From Bacteroidota bacterium (lineage in GTDB: Bacteria; Bacteroidota; Bacteroidia; Chitinophagales; Chitinophagaceae), in the NCBI GenBank assembly GCA_018266775.1, contig JAFDZS010000014.1, positions 1 to 64,000 of the forward strand: 64,000 nt of DNA, given 5' to 3'. Both the position numbers and the translations under genes were made by a program. Positions 62,163-64,000 of this stretch are shown here, piece by piece. Below the pieces are notes generated by a model. It was not told the DNA's origin. It worked only from the letters and a program-made list of their open reading frames with translations, and ran no database searches. The stretch's first letter is position 1. The number at the start of each line of letters is the position of its first letter.

Positions 62163-62215
62163 GAAACCTCCCCGACCTTTAGTCGGGGTGCGCTATTCAG
62201 TTCAGCTACGCAGCC
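62163..62215 (-). repeat. 5' half of a degenerate tRNA copy (D)
   Basis: On the minus strand it starts with GGCTGCGTAGCT, the acceptor and D-arm of tRNA-Arg, and goes on with the same CCCCGACTAAAGGTCGGGG arm as copies A and B, then stops at GGTTTCAG where the T-arm should be. It lies 28 bp upstream of the intact tRNA. Confidence 0.82.
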
Positions 62216-62305
62216 AATCCATTTTAATAATATCCGGCATTGGTTTTTCAACGTCGTAATTATTTCGGGCTGCAAATATAGCCCAATATTTTTTCCCTGC
62301 CAAAC

Positions 62306-63418
62306 TTAAATGCCGGAAAGAAAACTGTCGTGAATATAATCCACCACCTTTACAAGGTTTTGGGTTTCTTCATAGGTTTTTAACTGCCGGTCTGCGCCTG
62401 TGCCTGCCTCAATCATCTTGTGCACATGATTGATGGCGTGGCGGCTTCCGAGGTGGGGAATGACATCATCTACAAAATCCAGTAGCTCATACAACAACAC
62501 CCTGGTATTCACTTCTGATTCTTTACCAAAATCAATCAGGCTGCTGTCGATACCATAACGGCTGGCCCGCCATTTATTTTCATTCAGCAATGCCCGTGAA
62601 TACATCATAAAATTCAGGTTCTGCATACGCAGTTTGTACAATTTGGCGCAAATAGCCTGGAACAGGGCTGCAATAGAAATCGTTTCATGCACCGTCATCG
62701 GAATATCGCAAATACGGAATTCCACTGTGTTAAAGAAAGGATGTACCCGGAGGTCCCACCAAATTTTTTTAGCGTTGTCGATACAATTGGTTTTGATGAG
62801 CAGCTTTACATAGTTATCGTAGGCTTCAATACTTTCAAAAAAATCGGGAATACCTGTACGGGGAAACTTATCAAATACTTTTGTGCGGAAGGATTTGTAC
62901 CCGGTAAGCCTTCCTTCCCAGAATGGAGAATTGGTACTGAGCGCATAAATATGCGGCAGAAAGTAACGGGCACTGTTGGCAATATGAATGGCCATTTCGC
63001 GGCTTTCCATACCCACATGCACATGCAGCCCGAAGATGAGGTTGCTTCGTGCAGCTTCCTGCAGTTCATTTACAATTTCATCATAGCGGGCATGTTCGGT
63101 TATCAGCTGGCTTTCCCAATGGCTGAACGGGTGTGTGCCGGATGCACCCACCCAAAGCCCCAGTTCACCGGCAATATTGCTGATGGTTTTCCGCAATGTA
63201 CTTACGTCCACAAAGGCTTCATCCACATCGGTGCAGATATCTGTACCCACTTCCACCACGGCCTGGTGCATTTCTGCTTTAACCTTATCCTTAATTACTT
63301 TTTGCCCCTCCTGAACTATTTTTTGCTGATGGCTTTTCAATTCCCTTGTTTCAGGGTCAATCACCATATATTCTTCTTCAACCCCCAGCGTAAAATGCTT
63401 GTATGAAAGATTTGCCAT
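62306..63418 (-). CDS. YbdK-type carboxylate-amine ligase (GCS2 family)
   Basis: A 370-residue ATP-dependent ligase of the glutamate-cysteine ligase 2 family. T-L-G-V-E-E-E-Y-M (about 11-19) is the family signature; V-E-V-G-T-D-I-C near 56, G-A-S-G-T-H-P-F near 92, G-L-H-V-H-V-G near 129 and W-D-L-R-V-H-P-F-F-N-T-V-E-F-R near 221-235 complete the active site. YbdK has weak glutamate-cysteine ligase activity; the true substrate is unknown. It follows the Uma2 gene by 25 bp. Confidence 0.93.
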   Translation of the reverse strand: MANLSYKHFTLGVEEEYMVIDPETRELKSHQQKIVQEGQKVIKDKVKAEMHQAVVEVGTDICTDVDEAFVDVSTLRKTISNIAGELGLWVGASGTHPFSHWESQLITEHARYDEIVNELQEAARSNLIFGLHVHVGMESREMAIHIANSARYFLPHIYALSTNSPFWEGRLTGYKSFRTKVFDKFPRTGIPDFFESIEAYDNYVKLLIKTNCIDNAKKIWWDLRVHPFFNTVEFRICDIPMTVHETISIAALFQAICAKLYKLRMQNLNFMMYSRALLNENKWRASRYGIDSSLIDFGKESEVNTRVLLYELLDFVDDVIPHLGSRHAINHVHKMIEAGTGADRQLKTYEETQNLVKVVDYIHDSFLSGI

Positions 63419-63443
63419 GTAATGATGTTATTGCGTTTGAAAA

Positions 63444-64000
63444 TTATTTTATTTGAAAAAAATCGTCCATAGGAAACTGAAAGCCTTTTAGCACTGTTGA
63501 ATGGATCATTTCGCCTGCCTCATACAATACCGGACGTTCAAAACGCTCCGTTGCTTCATTCAGCAGGTACACATAAATTTGTTTGTACTCAGGATAAACC
63601 ACCCAATATTCCAATACACCATTTTCTTCGTACAGATCAAACTTGTATTTGGTTTCTGTTTTGGTGTTGCCGGGACTTAATATTTCGACAACCAGTTCAG
63701 GGGCACCATCTACACATCTGTCATCTCTTAATTTTTCTTCATCACAAACCACGATAATGTCAGGCTGAACTACGGTCTGAATTTCATCATCCCTTAATTT
63801 TCTTTTTCTAAAAGGTTTGCCTTTTAGTTTTACGTCAACCGGGGCAGCAAGTCCAAGACAAGGCTTATCTTTTAGAAATTGATGGAACGATAACAGGATT
63901 TTGAGCGATATTCTCTGGTGTGTAAAACCAGGTGCAGGGCTCATTTTAAAAATCCTGCCCCTGATCAGTTCTATCCGTTCTTTAAAATGCCAGGTAAGGT
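63444..64000 (-). CDS. Uma2-family (DUF820) putative endonuclease, 5' end outside the window
   Basis: The frame has an internal Met at 63944 but stays open to the window edge, and the extra residues (E-R-I-E-L-I-R-G-R-I-F-K-M-S-P-A-P) are the family's N-terminal pattern, so the gene is cut by the window end. Restriction-endonuclease-like motifs are Q-P-D-I-I-V-V near the middle and P-E-L-V-V-E-I-L-S-P-G-N, followed by Y-W-V-V-Y-P. Uma2 proteins are abundant in Bacteroidota and cyanobacteria; the cellular role is unknown. Confidence 0.92.
   Translation of the reverse strand, partial: LTWHFKERIELIRGRIFKMSPAPGFTHQRISLKILLSFHQFLKDKPCLGLAAPVDVKLKGKPFRKRKLRDDEIQTVVQPDIIVVCDEEKLRDDRCVDGAPELVVEILSPGNTKTETKYKFDLYEENGVLEYWVVYPEYKQIYVYLLNEATERFERPVLYEAGEMIHSTVLKGFQFPMDDFFQIK

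Noticed and set aside
62687-63406. Long plus-strand frame of 239 codons opposite the ligase gene
   Set aside because: It is the antisense shadow of the well-supported YbdK-type gene.

Overview
The window looks like a Bacteroidota chromosome, most likely family Chitinophagaceae (inference). The support is a SusC/SusD pair with an ECF sigma/FecR system, lipoproteins of the CKK and SCN type, a two-component regulator with an N-terminal propeller, LytTR signalling, and promoters of the form TTTG...TAnnTTTG. The organism appears to be a free-living degrader of plant or algal glycans.

Layout. (1) 0.3-2.8 kb, minus strand, AT-rich: a probable defence or toxin module of a DUF262 (GmrSD/ParB-like) protein overlapping a HEPN protein, plus a second protein with a HEPN-like motif. 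(2) 3.3-24.6 kb: a large polysaccharide utilisation locus with GH29 alpha-L-fucosidase, GH115 alpha-glucuronidase, ECF sigma, FecR, SusC with STN domain, SusD, a BNR propeller enzyme, GH88, GH35, DUF2264, a GH2 beta-glucuronidase and a GH43-like protein. The set points to a glycan containing glucuronate, galactose and fucose, such as an arabinogalactan-protein or glucuronate-decorated pectin. (3) 24.6-25.3 kb: a tandem array of about 154-bp palindromic units. (4) 25.3-29.7 kb: an MFS transporter, DUF1801, a c-type haem lipoprotein, and a nitroreductase/DoxX pair facing an HxlR regulator across an 18-bp repeat array. (5) 29.7-37.3 kb: a DUF6250-like protein, GH28, and a non-phosphorylating L-fucose pathway (FucP, mutarotase, SDR, FAH hydrolase, lactonase, Zn-dehydrogenase) that can consume the sugar released by GH29. 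The L-fuconate dehydratase is absent. (6) 37.5-41.6 kb: three secreted proteins, of which the middle one aligns along its core with cholesterol-dependent cytolysins and the third is an NlpC/P60- or CHAP-like cysteine hydrolase coupled to it by a TAATG overlap. A LytS-type kinase and LytTR regulator follow. (7) 45.6-61.5 kb: a stress-related stretch with three tandem-domain universal stress proteins, an OmpR-type two-component system, a HAD protein lacking its nucleophile, a TPR protein, a Na+/H+ antiporter, DUF389, a sucrose-phosphate synthase/phosphatase fusion and a divergent GH32-like protein. (8) 61.5-62.2 kb: one intact tRNA-Arg(ACG) with three degenerate copies, and a GIY-YIG nuclease gene lodged between two of them. 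(9) 62.3-64 kb: a YbdK-type ligase and an Uma2 nuclease cut by the window end.

A theme across the window is short tandem repeats in intergenic DNA, most of period exactly 7 bp but with unrelated unit sequences. Several run up to or into start codons. The strongest candidates for new biology are the cytolysin-like/hydrolase operon, the GIY-YIG/tRNA-fragment element, and the heptamer and palindromic repeat families.
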